A stretch of 5,459 bases of DNA from an uncultured Dorea sp. (GTDB lineage Bacteria > Bacillota_A > Clostridia > Lachnospirales > Lachnospiraceae), in contig CAOKJI010000163.1 in NCBI GenBank assembly GCA_948468495.1, positions 1-5,459 on the forward strand, given 5' to 3'. Below the pieces are notes generated by a model that saw nothing but the letters and a program-made list of their open reading frames with translations, had not been told where the DNA came from and did no database searches. Position 1 is the stretch's first letter. Every line of letters begins with the position of its first letter. Shown here in pieces: positions 5,375 through 5,459 of this stretch. The position numbers and the translations under genes were made by a program.

Positions 5375-5459
5375 GTTGTCCGGCTGGAGTTCCCTCGCAA
5401 GAGCTTCAATCTGCGTGAGAACGTCTTCTTTGACTCCTGATTTTATTGTAACCTGGGTT
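5369..5459 (-). CDS. C-terminal 29 residues of an unidentified protein (runs off the right edge)
   Basis: One minus-strand frame is open from the edge to a TAA at 5371-5369, ending KEDVLTQIEALARELQPDNA. The other two minus frames stop early within this stretch. The terminator placed 8 nt after this stop supports it being the true end of a gene. The tail looks like an amphipathic helix. It is too short to name, and I do not recognise the protein. The stop codon also forms part of the candidate sigma-E -35 box for yqfC. Confidence 0.6.
   Translation of the reverse strand, partial: TQVTIKSGVKEDVLTQIEALARELQPDNA

Overview
The window comes from a spore-forming low-GC Gram-positive bacterium. It is most likely a Clostridia member of the Lachnospiraceae type. 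This is inferred from the yqfC-yqfD sporulation pair next to phoH and ybeY, the AAAGGAG-type ribosome binding sites and the protein wording; no marker gene fixes the species.

Every gene lies on the minus strand, so transcription runs from high to low coordinates. From the right edge the order is: the last 29 codons of an unidentified protein (5369-5459); a rho-independent terminator (5319-5360); yqfC (5025-5318); yqfD (3530-5008); phoH (2551-3543); ybeY (2042-2536); a SpoVB/YtgP-type lipid flippase (280-1938); and the first 60 codons of a small membrane-anchored protein cut by the left edge (1-180). From yqfC to ybeY the genes touch or overlap and read as one operon. The flippase and the last gene each follow a leader of about 100 nt that may carry its own control.

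Two themes meet here. yqfC and yqfD are sporulation genes of the mother cell, and the flippase family includes SpoVB (spore cortex) and the lipid II flippases. phoH (RNA-linked P-loop ATPase) and ybeY (rRNA maturation endoribonuclease) are housekeeping RNA genes. The same association exists in Bacillus subtilis, but there pgpH and dgkA lie around ybeY. Neither is present in this stretch, and phoH is followed 14 nt later by ybeY.

The most notable non-coding signals are three. A perfect 13-bp inverted repeat flanks the ribosome binding site and start codon of the leftmost gene, with a second small hairpin inside it that pairs the Shine-Dalgarno sequence. A sigma-E-like promoter is superimposed on the terminator hairpin upstream of yqfC. 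A sigma-G-like promoter sits directly after the ybeY stop codon. Within coding sequence, the notable oddity is an insertion of about 100 residues in YqfD, made partly of 13-residue tandem repeats. I see no mobile element, tRNA, rRNA or CRISPR array. No clearly new multi-gene system is visible; the novelty lies in regulation and in the YqfD insertion.
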